From Bolinopsis microptera (Eukaryota; Ctenophora; Tentaculata; Lobata; Bolinopsidae), in NCBI RefSeq assembly GCF_026151205.1, contig NC_087073.1, positions 21,974,270-22,038,269 on the forward strand: 64,000 nt of DNA, written 5' to 3'. The translations under genes were made by a program, and so were the position numbers. Under the pieces are notes generated by a model. It worked only from the letters and a program-made list of their open reading frames with translations. It was not told the origin of the DNA and did not search any database. Of this stretch, positions 10,501-20,300 are shown piece by piece (positions within the stretch are counted from its first letter, which is position 1; each line of letters begins with the position of its first letter).

Positions 10501-10772
10501 TTCTAGAGCGTATTAAAGTATTAAAACTTGCTTTTGCTTGAATTTTAACTCTGTTCGACTAAAGTATTTGCCATTTGCAACCATTTATAATCTTTCGATA
10601 AGTAAAATAGTCAAAATATCCCAAATTATCAATTTTTACCAATTTGCTTTGAATTCAAGTTGAAGAGTTCCTGAAGGGTTGGTATCAGCACTTGGTTCAT
10701 ACCCAGAGTTACGGCTATTGCGAAAGAGGATATGGAGAAGAGGACCAGGTACATATTAGGTGTGTTGAATAT
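1499..10772 (-). CDS. SLCO-like: SLCO/OATP-family organic anion transporter (11 exons, 5' exon missing)
   Basis: Plasma-membrane, twelve-helix carrier of the organic anion transporting polypeptide family, which moves amphipathic organic anions independently of sodium. Exons in gene order: 10640-10772, 10307-10461, 9929-10093, 9450-9755, 8540-8760, 4248-4354, 3935-4073, 3646-3781, 3336-3511, 1813-1974, 1499-1589. Every junction is GT-AG and every phase agrees, giving 596 residues plus stop; the family is usually 600-720 residues. Markers seen: the family signature region HWVGAWWMGYL; the large extracellular Kazal-like loop with CNGECNCS, PVCDLES and CHAGCSSY; 11 cysteines between the helix-8 exon and CPAEDSC; and the C-terminal block TRAFGFVLGPILFGAIIDN. 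The signature lacks the arginine of the usual RW pair (HW here). The first visible exon enters in phase 0, so a start-codon exon lies upstream of 10773 and was not identified. Intron 5 holds a LINE on the opposite strand. No frameshift or stop is seen, so the gene looks functional. Which SLCO subfamily it belongs to cannot be told. Confidence 0.93.
1813..1974 (-). CDS. SLCO-like: SLCO exon: helix 11
   Basis: Acceptor GAAATTCTCAG, donor CATGA/GTATGT. Joined to the previous exon it reads YLRVVPEIDRSAAQGLKQFF, then TRAFGFVLGPILFGAIIDNY and C-x4-W...GGSCWLYD. This is the most conserved C-terminal block of the family (R-x-P-x-[DE], G-P-I-x-F-G, I-D-x-x-C). Confidence 0.95.
2240..3110 (-). pseudogene. 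Decayed LINE reverse-transcriptase fragment
   Basis: Minus-strand remnants in SLCO intron 10, broken by stops and frameshifts. In order: a block with ITEDGLSEAFFILAGVMQGD followed by TLAPYLF (RT motif B, GxxQGD), then DFADNLALTTDSVAEAQDFL (RT motif C with the FADD core changed to FADN), then the C-terminal segment VESILLYGSETWTVSQTLAK and RMLRMALNIDWSERQTN. YGSETW plus LRxxLNI is typical of the region after the RT in many animal LINEs. It differs from the LINE at 4580-7690 and is inactive. Confidence 0.85.
3336..3511 (-). CDS. SLCO-like: SLCO exon: end of cysteine loop and helix 10
   Basis: Acceptor TTTTATTGCAG, donor CTCAG/GTGAGC. Encodes VYENCECSQADLVPGACPAE, DSCSTRKW and the helix IVFVIQQFFGTLFFFSHYPA, ending SVAYLR, which corresponds to the S-A-T-L-R turn before the last helices of OATPs. 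Confidence 0.92.
3646..3781 (-). CDS. SLCO-like: SLCO exon: Kazal-like loop
   Basis: Acceptor ATAATCTCAG, donor TATAAC/GTAATT. Encodes DKCNGECNCSKDFYEPVCDL, then ESNITYFSPCHAGCSSYN. This is the OATP Kazal-type fold pattern C-x3-C-x-C...PVC...TY.SPC.AGC. Sequons NLT, NCS and NIT could be glycosylated. Confidence 0.93.
3935..4073 (-). CDS. SLCO-like: SLCO exon: helix 8 and start of large loop
   Basis: Acceptor CATCCTTCAG, donor GGAA/GTAAAA. Hydrophobic CLLFVVVTLLLAMPAPPM is followed by HHCETDNVAGLSVSYP, the conserved C...[NP]-V-A-G stretch that opens the extracellular loop between helices 9 and 10 in family numbering. Contains the first cysteine of the loop. Confidence 0.88.
4248..4354 (-). 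CDS. SLCO-like: SLCO exon: helix 7-8 region
   Basis: Acceptor ATGTCTTTACAG, donor CGG/GTAACT. Encodes ISVTETGTLIGLLKIVGTLL and GLALGGAFMGKFAPS, the A-x-x-x-G helix and the GG-x-[IF]-x-x-K turn of OATPs. The intron before it (4355-8539) carries the LINE and the 770-bp inverted-repeat element. Confidence 0.88.
4580..7690 (+). pseudogene. Non-LTR retrotransposon ORF: endonuclease plus reverse transcriptase, one frameshift
   Basis: A LINE protein that would nick target DNA and copy its own RNA into the break. Open from 4580 with no in-frame ATG before the endonuclease; it runs to TGA at 7115-7117 and continues in another frame from about 7104 to TAA at 7689-7691. N-terminal APE-type endonuclease motifs: FLNVRGL, GLQETK, HCGDFNSKLG, AQLDYVL and SDHKPV. 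RT motifs: MGIDMSRAFD (motif A), GAFQGDSLSGKLF (motif B), EYSDDCDFADED (motif C, YSDD). After the shift: YNSNSWSPKK, HRRHLRSILNIKWPKG and RWKMFGHILRSMENTPAQT. The break coincides with a tandem GTACT duplication at 7106-7115, so one small event separates the two frames. It lies in SLCO intron 5 on the opposite strand. Clade not assigned. A missing start suggests a 5' truncation or second lesion. Confidence 0.92.
7692..7735 (+). other. 3' end of the LINE
   Basis: Short AT-rich sequence between the LINE stop codon and the inverted-repeat element. No poly(A) or clear tail repeat is present, and no target-site duplication could be matched to the 5' side. Confidence 0.4.
7736..8505. mobile_element. 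Tc1/mariner-like non-autonomous element with 38-bp inverted repeats
   Basis: 770 bp flanked by TA on both sides (7734-7735 and 8506-8507). The ends are perfect inverted repeats for 38 bp, starting CAGGGTGGGCCAAAAGTCAG and continuing TACCCATACGTTGGCCTT; after one mismatch five more bases pair. TA duplication with CAGGGTG termini fits Tc1/mariner-type transposons. A 119-codon ORF inside (8091-8450) resembles no transposase I know. Inserted next to the LINE 3' end. Confidence 0.82.
8540..8760 (-). CDS. SLCO-like: SLCO exon: cytoplasmic loop and helix 7
   Basis: Acceptor TTACATTGTAG, donor TTCAA/GTGAGT. A charged loop (REKIDNGKASQQEKDFELN) leads into DLLPTLKRLMKNKALLFLLV and GEALNNIYVSSMAYDTKLL, matching the intracellular loop and the start of helix 7 in OATPs. 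The usual ATFLPKYLE-type motif is weakly kept as MAYDTKLLSQLF. Confidence 0.88.
8820..9149. mobile_element. Inverted-repeat element, family C copy 1
   Basis: 330 bp in SLCO intron 4. Left end CCCAGCAAACCCTACCGGCC; the right end read in reverse complement is CCCAGAAAACCTTACCGCCT. The interior shares GGTTTTCAACAAAATGTCCG with copies at about 25450 and 25730. No target-site duplication is obvious, so the superfamily is undetermined. Confidence 0.6.
9450..9755 (-). CDS. SLCO-like: SLCO exon with OATP signature
   Basis: One hundred and two codons, phase 0 at both ends, acceptor TTAAATCAG, donor CCAAG/GTTTGA. Contains ITYLDEV (the Y-[IL]-D motif after helix 4), a helix SIIGLLGYTASYLFGAYLL, the signature SSHWVGAWWMGYL and helix 6 with ILFPTQMPAAK. 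The family consensus is D-x-RW-[IV]-GAWW-x-G-[FL]-L; here S-S-H-W-V-GAWW-M-G-Y-L, so three consensus positions differ. Confidence 0.95.
9929..10093 (-). CDS. SLCO-like: SLCO exon: extracellular loop and helix 4
   Basis: Fifty-five codons in phase 0 at both ends. A polar, acidic stretch with one cysteine (EEKVMCTLNDG) precedes the hydrophobic NNKLFWILFLAGILQ. Two N-glycosylation sequons are possible (NVT, and possibly NNK is not one). It joins the next exon as LAGILQ/GIGTSQAICG, a good match to the G-rich start of OATP helix 4. Confidence 0.85.
10307..10461 (-). CDS. SLCO-like: SLCO exon: helices 2-3
   Basis: Acceptor CACCTAG, donor AAG/GTATGA. Encodes LILIANDLSGLVVAFLFGHF, corresponding to the SSYDIGSLVV-type stretch of OATP helix 2, then a basic turn ASKGKIKW and a second hydrophobic run LLFGVIVSFIANLL. 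Both phases fit the neighbouring exons. Confidence 0.9.
10640..10772 (-). CDS. SLCO-like: SLCO exon: first transmembrane helix
   Basis: Acceptor ATGTTTCAG, 44 codons plus one base, donor ATTG/GTAAAA. Encodes NTPNMYLVLFSISSFAIAVT and ends in LFNLNSKQI, the region before helix 2 in OATPs. The split glycine codon completes in the next exon to give QIGLILIAND. There is no ATG at the exon start that fits a signal or N-terminus, so it is not the first coding exon. Confidence 0.88.
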
Positions 10773-11130
10773 CTGAAACATGACAATGTTACAATTTCTA
10801 CACACCCTCGTTAGGTTAAAGTCGAGAAATAATAAATCACTGTTAACTCTTACTCTCTTATCTGTCATTTTCTGGACAAGCAAATATTAACAACAGGTCA
10901 TCAATGCCAAATAATCAATGAACTCAATTTTCTATTGAAAGTTGGAATGTTGTCCAAACCTTTAAAAAAGATGGTCTCCAACCCCATAGCCCGCAATTTG
11001 TTACTCGTGGACTATTCATTTCAACTCCCATGTTGGCACCTGTTTTGTTTTAAAATATCATAAGAGCATAAGATAACAGTTAGTTTGATAAGATGAAAAT
11101 AACGATAATATAAGAACAAATGCGCTACTA
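10773..11130. other. Upstream of visible SLCO exons
   Basis: AT-rich sequence that should be intron, with the missing SLCO start exon lying here or further right. I could not find a convincing initiator exon with a phase-0 donor. Confidence 0.3.
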
Positions 11131-11185
11131 CAGGGTGGCCCAAAAGTAACTGCCCACACGCAACCTTTTAATAATTCACGTTATT
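11131..11185. repeat. Solo end of a mariner-like element
   Basis: Begins CAGGGTGGCCCAAAAGTAAC directly after TA (11129-11130), closely resembling the 38-bp terminus at 7736. A matching inverted end was not found over the next 1.5 kb, so this is a truncated or diverged copy. Confidence 0.5.
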
Positions 11186-11734
11186 CTTCTTAGAATTGCA
11201 CAGAAATTTCAGAAATTATAGCTATGGGTCAAACGTAGATTCCCTGAAAGTTTCGTTAAACTTAATTATTAACAGTGGGTGTGGAACGGCACTCCCTCTT
11301 TTTCACTATTGTCACCATAAAGCGAGAACGCTTTCAGCTAGGATCTTCAAAGTTTTTAGACACATTTGATTTGATAATTGAAGTGCTTTCCCAAAATTTC
11401 AAGTTGATTGTTCTCAATTTAACCGAGTTATGACCGAGTGCCGGGATCACATATTTGCAATATCTTAAAAGGGTAGGAAAAAGTTTTACAAAGATAAGAA
11501 ATAATAAAAAGCCAAGAGAATTAAAGCTAAAACAAATTGAGTTTGTAGGAGGCGTGTAATTTTTAATTTTTGAAATACCAAAACATTGCTTTATGGCTAT
11601 GCTTTTATGGTACCGTTCAACCTTATAGTTATAAATTATGATGATTATAGGTATTAAATAACAATCTCTTCTAATTAAGGACTATGCTTCTCATTGAAAG
11701 GAGGGTCTATTATCAAACTAGTAGGGTTGCCAAC

Positions 11735-11825
11735 CGATATTACCGGCCGATAATTATCGGCGATAATTTGCCAAAAATTGTTATCGATTATCGCGATAAT
11801 TCTCGAGAATTATCGCGATAATCAA
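11735..11825. repeat. GATAATTATCG palindromic cluster
   Basis: A dense run of self-complementary ATTATCG/CGATAAT motifs (CGATAATTATCG, ATTATCGCGATAAT) beginning beside TAGGGTTGCC. A related stretch in the opposite orientation occurs at about 23820-23915, ending AGCAACCCTA. It probably belongs to a dispersed element whose limits I cannot set. Confidence 0.5.
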
Positions 11826-12159
11826 CCATTTTTTAAAAGGGGAAAATAGCCTAAATTTAACATATTTTTATAATCTGTTTCTTTGTTTGTCATGTTTGCA
11901 AAACCTGTTCGAGCTTGCTGTGTAGTGTGTAGTACTAGTAGTAGTATGTTGAAGAGATATGACCGGATAACTGATGCAGTGAACGAAGTTTTGGATGACT
12001 CGGAGCTAGGTAATCTACAACTGAATACAGGAGAGACTGAGTTAGTTAAAGACATTATCAAGACTGTGGTAAAGAAACAACAATCTCCCTCAAGCAGAAG
12101 TGAATATTCACTCTTCATTTTATTGATAGCAAGCTGTAAGAGTCAAGAGATAGACTGAC

Positions 12160-12767
12160 CACTTTCTCCAACCCTTCTTGATAGGCTACGTACACGACAT
12201 GTCATATGTCAAGAGGAATAACCTTAACTTTGTATCGCTGTTAACGTTCTACAATCTACTCGGACCCCGGAATTTCGATGCAGATGTATATTGTATATCA
12301 AGAATGCAGAATGATCACGAAGTAAAGCTTGATACGTAATTATAATTCTCTGCAGGGAAACAATAGGCCTTAGAGAACATTTATCGATGAAATATGAGCA
12401 ATGCCAATATTGCAATTGATTCTATAACAAATCATTATGCAATATAAAAGCACACGATAATGCTTTCAAAGTTTTCTATTTTTATCTTCGAAGTTCGAAT
12501 TTTACCGATATTAATTTTATTAACTTTAAGGATTAGTCATGACTCCAGACTGAATATTTCTGCATTTTTGGAAATTAAATTCAATTAATGATATTTTAAC
12601 TACCTTATCTGACCTTATTTTAAAATAAGACACAAGTTCGGAAATGAGCTGGCGGTGGGATCGAATGATAAATTAGCTAGTAGCCGACTGAATGGTTCAA
12701 TGAAACAAGTGTGGTGTGGAACAGCCCTTAAACATTCTGCAGTTTCTGGAGGATTTCTTGAATTTTT
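12160..12767. other. No gene recognised
   Basis: AT-rich spacer. Short ORFs on both strands show no domain, codon bias or splice context that would support a gene. Confidence 0.3.
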
Positions 12768-13130
12768 TTCTTTTCTGCAGTCGTAAGATTCTTTTCGAAA
12801 TTTTCCCACATTCAAACGACGATTTGGCGTCCCCCTAAGATATAAAGAACAAGAACTGGTCCGCGGACTTGGTAAAAGCTATGTTCGCAAGCAACTCAGC
12901 ATTCTCAAAAGCAAAACACTAAAACAACCGATTATGCCACGTACTCGTAGCCATGGTCCTGAGCTTGAATAAGAGGGAAATCATGCCTACGTGGCTAAAA
13001 AGAGAGAGAAAGTAGGCTTAGCAAATTTGATATGAAATATATACATAATTCGAATAACTTAATTAGTAATTAACATGAACTGTCTGAATAATATTACGTT
13101 GTTGTGGGAAAATTATTCAAACACGTACTT
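12768..13130. repeat. Segmental repeat, copy 1
   Basis: Shared with 14942-15276 plus 17222-17330. It begins TTTCTGCAGTCGTAAGATTC, contains GCGGACTTGGTAAAAGCTAT and ends with ATGAACTGT...TATTACGTTGTTGTGGG followed by CAAACACGTACTTTACC. This copy lacks both the family A MITE and the expanded 16-bp array present in copy 2, so it represents the unexpanded state. Confidence 0.8.
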
Positions 13131-14335
13131 TACCTCACGTTTGCATCCTGGACCGACAAAGGTATGGGGGTCACGACATGATGGTACGGGGGTCACGAAC
13201 GAGCGTGCTAAATCACTATACAGTCGATCTTCGAGATTGTTCTAAATGGGCCCCCGACAGTTGAAACCAACTACTATTGATGCATTTTCGGAAGCTGATT
13301 CCGAATCACCCCCCCCCCCCCCCCCATGACATAGGGTTACAATTTCCCTTGACGAGATCTTGGCGAAAAACTGTCTCACGTCCGTATAAGGAAGTTAGTC
13401 TAATTTCTCGTTAGGGTTAGGGTTTCAGCATATGCTTTTGTTAAGGATTGGATTAGGGTTAGGGTTGGGATCAGATCAAAGGGTTAGGGTTTCGAATAGT
13501 CGTTCAGGGCCAGCTAGAGAACGAGTTGAAAAAGTCACGTGACAGTTGAGTGTAGAGTGATTAATCATCATCCGGTCACGACAATGGTATGGGGGTACAA
13601 ATCTTAATCAGGTAACCGGAAGTTAACCCAGTAGAGGAATCTACGAATCTTTCCTAGCCGTTCAGTAAACATCAACAGTATAAGGTAACGCTTTCCTTGA
13701 CGATAACCTAGCCTGCGGACATACTATGTTTCTATAAGATAAACATATCATCATTATATCTCTGCGGCTATTTCTATCCTCAGGATGCCAGATAATGTGA
13801 AAAAACACTTCAGTCTATATTGGTCGTTCGCTTTTCTTATTCTGAATCATTCACGGCCGATTTCATTCTCGGCAACATTTCGCGTTTAGTACAGAAACGG
13901 TAATTTAAGAAGACGATTAACACATGTATTTTGAAAGCTCCTGCTAATACAATCTTTTCGTATCACTTATATGTTTTAATGTTTAAATGATCCCCCTCCA
14001 CGGTAATTTAAATTGATATCATTTCCTTTTCTTTGGAAAAAGGAAACTTTTGTTACGTTCCATGCACTTTATATTATTATTATTACCCAATTTTGTGTTT
14101 TGGTTGAAAACTATTTCCAATGGAATTGAACATGAAATAATTTAAGTTTAACTACATGTATATTGTATAGTGTCAGTGACAAATAAAAGTGTCAATGCAA
14201 TGCAAACATTTATTAGTGCCAATTATTTACGAGAGGAAAAAATAAATAATTTTTTGGAACTAAGAGTAAAATAATAGACTTTCTAATTGTGGTACGAGAG
14301 AGCATATAAACAAATTAATACTATCCAAATTCTTG
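13131..14335. other. Repeat-rich spacer without genes
   Basis: Contains GGGGGTCACGA motifs related to family B near 13160-13200 and 13580, a poly-C run of about 17 bases ending near 13325, and degenerate telomere-like TTAGGGTTAGGG at about 13410-13490. A diverged relative of the foldback arm at 16737 lies near 13830-14060. No coding region seen. Confidence 0.45.
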
Positions 14336-14427
14336 TTACTGGGCGGCGCTCGGCCTATCAATTGTCATTCCAATATTTATTCAATATGTTTATGAACAGA
14401 GAAGCCTCGATCGAGGTTACCAGGTAA
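14336..14427. mobile_element. hAT-like MITE, family A copy
   Basis: 92 bp from TTACTGGGCGGCGCTCGGCC to GGTTACCAGGTAA, with an exact 8-bp duplication AATTCTTG at 14328-14335 and 14428-14435. In this orientation the conserved CATTCC block is near the left end. Confidence 0.82.
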
Positions 14428-14629
14428 AATTCTTGGGGAGAAATAATTAAATTTCCCAATCGTGATGTTGTAGTTGGTACCCTGATAATTACTTGTAAGT
14501 TATACTTATACTTAAACCCATGTCTATACTGGTGCTACGCGTTTCCAAGAAAGCTTGATTACTTAATTCAATTTTTATTCAATTTCCCGTAAAACTAAAA
14601 TAATCCCTCCTAATCTACCCGGTAATCGC

Positions 14630-14745
14630 ACTATATAGTGACAGGACTATATAGTGACGAGCACTTTATAATGACAGCTGATATTTGTCACAATATAGCG
14701 TGCAAAACGCACTTTATAGTGACAGAACTATATAGTGACAAGTTT
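14630..14745. repeat. Cluster of TATAGTGAC near-palindromes
   Basis: At least five near-copies of CACTATATAGTGACA or CACTTTATAGTGACA occur in about 110 bp. A partial inverted copy (TATATAGTTCTGTC, then CTATATAGTGCGGG) sits right after the 16-bp array at about 23030-23065. Could be part of a transposon terminus. Confidence 0.5.
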
Positions 14746-14941
14746 ATCTTATATTGACTTTTCTTTACTTTTCACTCCACTCTACTCTACTTTTCTTTAA
14801 TTCTACTTTACTAATTCGTTAACTCCACCTTCTCTAATTTAATATTACTTCACAGTTACTGTGTAGTGTGTACTGACCTTGCTTCATTTTATAATATAAT
14901 TTATAAAATAATTTGTACTACAAATTATTTTATTTATATTT

Positions 14942-15276
14942 ATTTTTTTCTGCAGTCGTAAGATTCTTTTCGAAATTTTCCCACATTCAAACGACGATTT
15001 GGCGTCCCCCTAAGATATAAAGAGCAAGAACTGGTCCGCGGACTGGGTAAAAGCTTTACCTGGGGATCCCAGGCTATTATATAAAGATTCGGCGGAATGA
15101 CAGGCTGAGCGCCGCCCAGTAAGTAAAAGCTATGTTCGCAAGCAACTCAGCATTCTCAAAAGCAAAACACTAAAACAACCGATTATGCCACGTAGCCAGT
15201 CCTGAGCTTGGGTAGGAGGGAAATCATGCTTACGTGACTAAAAAGAGAGAGAGAAAGTAGGCTTAGCAAATTTGAT
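14942..15276. repeat. Segmental repeat, copy 2 (left part)
   Basis: Nearly identical to 12771-13030 apart from a MITE inserted at 15056-15122. It breaks at CAAATTTGAT (15276) and resumes at 17222 with AAATATATACATAATTCG, so about 1.9 kb (15277-17221) was inserted into this copy. Confidence 0.8.
15056..15122. mobile_element. hAT-like MITE, family A copy with dated empty site
   Basis: 67 bp, TTACCTGGGGATCCCAGGCT to GCGCCGCCCAGTAA, flanked by GTAAAAGCT on both sides (15047-15055 and 15123-15131). The paralogous copy at about 12868-12876 has a single GTAAAAGCT and no element, directly showing the pre-insertion state. Confidence 0.88.
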
Positions 15277-16736
15277 CACAATGCTGGCAAGCATGACCGT
15301 GCCTTTTATATTCACAATACTATTTACCCCCTTTACTATTATACCCCCTTTACTATTATACCCCTTTATTGTTTTTCAGGCATTAAGACTCATCGAAAGT
15401 AGTTCAGCAGGTATATTTAAGTTCAAAACATTCTAATTCAATGTCAAAGATGACAGGAATAAGAAATAGTTATGTGGAGGTTTTTTAAGAAATTTGCGCA
15501 AAATTCGCGCCAGCATGTTATACGAAATTCGGTAAAAAACCGAAAATTGCCATATTCAGGTGCCTTAAAAACCATGTTAAAATTGAGTTAGAGATTTTAA
15601 ACTTTGCAGGGCGTCTAAACGTTGACCAAATCGACTACAAAAAAAGTTTCAAGTTTCAGGAGCATTGGGAAGTGGGTTTTCTAGAACCCCTGTTTTACGA
15701 CAGATTGTCGTGATATATACATACATATTCAGGGATAGACGCTTTGACAGTCAAATGTAGTCAATTGTATCCTAAATTTAAGTGTCCACAGATTCAAAAG
15801 TATAAAAGATACAGCCATTTCCGACCACAGGTCTTGAAAATAATCGTTTACACTTTAGTTTACATTGTATAAAAAAATTATTTGACGTCATAAACACCCC
15901 TTGATGACGTCATCAAGTTAACCGTTTTTAAAACTTGATTTTCGACAAAGTAATAACTTTTAAAATTGATGTAACACCATTTAAAAGTAATTTTTTTCAA
16001 CATCTGAGGAAATTTTCATCTTAGATATTTGTTTAAGCATTCTGAAAATCTACCGGAAAGTTTTCTTATCTTACTCCTTCATAAAGATATTTGCCTTTGA
16101 AGTTAGTGCTTTTTTGAAAAATTATTTTATAAAAACGTCAATTTTGCGATTTAGTATTCTCTGGTGTTGGGCTATCTCTTGGGTTGTGGAGCTCAGTTCT
16201 GCTTCCTATAGGTATAAATTGTGCATTAGGCTAGTTTTAAAGTTGAAAATCAAAAAGTTGCACACGTGGGGACACGCCCAAATTGATTAAAAATTGCTAA
16301 AATCACTGAAAATTGGTGTTTTCACGATTTTTATCAACTTTGGAGTCCCGTTGTGATCCAAGTTCTATCTGAAATCTTTTGAAACTTTGCACGCTTATCA
16401 AACTATATATAAAATACCGCTATGCAAAAATTTACGGCGATTCAGTATTGGATGCGTACGCAACGTCCGCTCAAAGTTTGCACGTGCGAACGGTGAGAAT
16501 TTTGCTCATTCATGATTTCGAACAAATTCTGCTTTACCACGACAGTTCAATGTCATTATATATGAATTTAATGGCAACTTGAATGATTATAATGTTTTAT
16601 GTTCAGTCAGTGATAGACCGATATGCTTACTTAAACACAAGGAAATGTTTTAAAGGAAAAATTTCGAAATCGTTGAAGACATCAGTTTATATTTCGACTT
16701 TATAAAGTACCCTGACATTATAATCAAAAAGAGATG
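15277..16736. other. Inserted sequence without recognised genes
   Basis: Sequence absent from the paralogous copy at 13030. It contains a three-fold short tandem of CCCCTTTACTATTATA at about 15330-15370 and AT-rich DNA with TGACGTCAT motifs near 15885-15920. No transposase or exon recognised. Confidence 0.4.
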
Positions 16737-17221
16737 ATATTTTACCAAAACCCATAATCATGGGTAGAGTGGACCGCTGCCAGTGTCTCTCTTTCCCAAA
16801 CAAAAGGAAATGATATTAATTTGATTGACCGTTCTCTAATGCAAAATGATACCGAGAATGAAATCGGTCGCTCGCTTTTCCCATTAATTTACAATTGTAA
16901 TAGATTAAGAAGAACTACCCGAAGGCAGCTGTACTCAGCAATAAAGATTCAATAAACTTCAGCTAATTCACTAACTACCAGTACCACCCTTATCCCGAAA
17001 TACTAGGTATATCGACCCGAACGCAACCCAAAGGAATTTTTACAGCATGTGATTGATTGTAAGCCGTGAATGAATGGGAAAAGCGAGCGACCGATTTCAT
17101 TCTCGGTATCATTTTGCATTAGAGAACGGTCAATCAAATTAATATCATTTCCTTTTGTTTGGGAAAGAGAGACACTGGCAGCGGTCCACTCTACCCATGA
17201 TTATGGGTTTTGGTAAAATAT
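16737..17221. mobile_element. Foldback element with 149-bp inverted repeats
   Basis: Left arm 16737-16885 and right arm 17073-17221 are near-perfect inverted repeats beginning ATATTTTACCAAAACCCATA and including CGGTCGCTCGCTTTTCCCAT. The loop is about 190 bp. A target-site duplication is not clear. A transcript could form a long hairpin. Confidence 0.8.
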
Positions 17222-17306
17222 TAAATATATACATAATTCGAATCACTTAATTAGTAATTAACATGAACTGTATGAATAATATTACGTTGTTGTGGGAAAA
17301 GTATTC
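17222..17306. repeat. Segmental repeat, copy 2 (right part)
   Basis: Matches 13036-13125: ATATATACATAATTCGAAT, AACATGAACTGT, ATTACGTTGTTGTGGGAAAA, TATTCAAACACGTACT. Its end is the seed of the 16-bp array. Confidence 0.85.
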
Positions 17307-20300
17307 AAACACGTACTACTACTATACCAAACACGTACTATACCAAACACGTACTATACCAAACACGTACTATACCAAACACGTACTATACCAAACACGT
17401 ACTATACCAAACACGTACTATACCAAACACGTACTATACCAAACACGTACTATACCAAACACGTACTATACCAAACACGTACTATACCAAACACGTACCA
17501 TACCAAACACGTACTATACCAAACACGTACTATACCAAACACGTACTATACCAAACACGTACTATACCAAACACGTACTATACCAAACACGTACTATACC
17601 AAACACGTACTATACCAAACACGTACTATACCAAACACGTACTATACCAAACACGTACTATACCAAACACGTACTATACCAAACACGTACTATACCAAAC
17701 ACGTACTATACCAAACACGTACTATACCAAACACGTACTATACCAAACACGTACTATACCAAACACGTTCTATACCAAACACGTACTATACCAAACACGT
17801 ACTATACCAAACACGTACTATACCAAACACGTACTATACCAAACACGTACTATACCAAACACGTACTATACCAAACACGTACTATACCAAACACGTACTA
17901 TACCAAACACGTTCTATACCAAACACGTACTATACCAAACACGTACTATACCAAACACGTACTATACCAAACACGTACTATACCAAACACGTACTATACC
18001 AAACACGTACTATACCAAACACGTACTATACCAAACACGTACTATACCAAACACGTACTATACCAAACACGTACTATACAAAACACGTACCATACCAAAC
18101 ACGTACTATACCAAACACGTACCATACCAAACACGTACCATACCAAACACGTACTATACCAAACACGTACTATACCAAACACGTACTATACCAAACACGT
18201 ACTATACCAAACACGTACTATACCAAACACGTACTATACCAAACACGTACTATACCAAACACGTACTATACCAAACACGTACTATACCAAACACGTACTA
18301 TACCAAACACGTACTATACCAAACACGTTCTATACCAAACACGTACTATACCAAACACGTACTATACCAAACACGTACCATACCAAACACGTACCATACC
18401 AAACACGTACTATACCAAACACGTACTATACCAAACACGTACTATACCAAACACGTACTATACCAAACACGTACTATACCAAACACGTACTATACCAAAC
18501 ACGTACTATACCAAACACGTACTATACCAAACACGTACTATACCAAACACGTACTATACCAAACACGTACTATACCAAACACGTACTATACCAAACACGT
18601 ACTATACCAAACACGTACTATACCAAACACGTACTATACCAAACACGTACTATACCAAACACGTACTATACCAAACACGTACTATACCAAACACGTACTA
18701 TACCAAACACGTACTATACCAAACACGTTCTATACCAAACACGTACTATACCAAACACGTACTATACCAAACACGTACTATACCAAACACGTACTATACC
18801 AAACACGTACTATACCAAACACGTACTATACCAAACACGTACTATACCAAACACGTACTATACCAAACACGTTCTATACCAAACACGTACTATACCAAAC
18901 ACGTACTATACCAAACACGTACTATACCAAACACGTACCAAACACGTACTATACCAAACACGTACTATACCAAACACGTACTATACCAAACACGTACTAT
19001 ACCAAACACGTACTATACCAAACACGTACTATACCAAACACGTACTATACCAAACACGTACCATACCAAACACGTACTATACCAAACACGTACTATACCA
19101 AACACGTACTATACCAAACACGTACTATACCAAACACGTACTATACCAAACACGTACTATACCAAACACGTACTATACCAAACACGTACTATACCAAACA
19201 CGTACTATACCAAACACGTACTATACCAAACACGTACTATACCAAACACGTACCATACCAAACACGTACTATACCAAACACGTACTATACCAAACACGTA
19301 CTATACCAAACACGTACTATACCAAACACGTACTATACCAAACACGTACTATACCAAACACGTACTATACCAAACACGTACTATACCAAACACGTACTAT
19401 ACCAAACACGTACTATACCAAACACGTACTATACCAAACACGTACTATACCAAACACGTACTATACAAAACACGTACCATACCAAACACGTACTATACCA
19501 AACACGTACTATACCAAACACGTACTATACCAAACACGTACTATACCAAACACGTACTATACCAAACACGTACTATACCAAACACGTACTATACCAAACA
19601 CGTACTATACCAAACACGTACTATACCAAACACGTACTATACCAAACACGTACTATACCAAACACGTACTATACCAAACACGTACTATACCAAACACGTA
19701 CTATACCAAACACGTACTATACCAAACACGTACTATACCAAACACGTACTATACAAAACACGTACCATACCAAACACGTACTATACCAAACACGTACCAT
19801 ACCAAACACGTACCATACCAAACACGTACTATACCAAACACGTACTATACCAAACACGTACTATACCAAACACGTACTATACCAAACACGTACTATACCA
19901 AACACGTACTATACCAAACACGTACTATACCAAACACGTACTATACCAAACACGTACTATACCAAACACGTACTATACAAAACACGTACCATACCAAACA
20001 CGTACTATACCAAACACGTACCATACCAAACACGTACTATACCAAACACGTACCATACCAAACACGTACTATACCAAACACGTACTATACCAAACACGTA
20101 CTATACCAAACACGTACTATACCAAACACGTACTATACAAAACACGTACCATACCAAACACGTACTATACCAAACACGTACCATACCAAACACGTACTAT
20201 ACCAAACACGTACCATACCAAACACGTACTATACCAAACACGTACTATACCAAACACGTACTATACCAAACACGTACTATACCAAACACGTACTATACCA

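Noticed and set aside
11883-12158. 91-residue ORF as part of a transposase gene
   Set aside because: The LKRYDRITDAVNEVL stretch is mildly protein-like, but no transposase motif, start context or continuation could be found.
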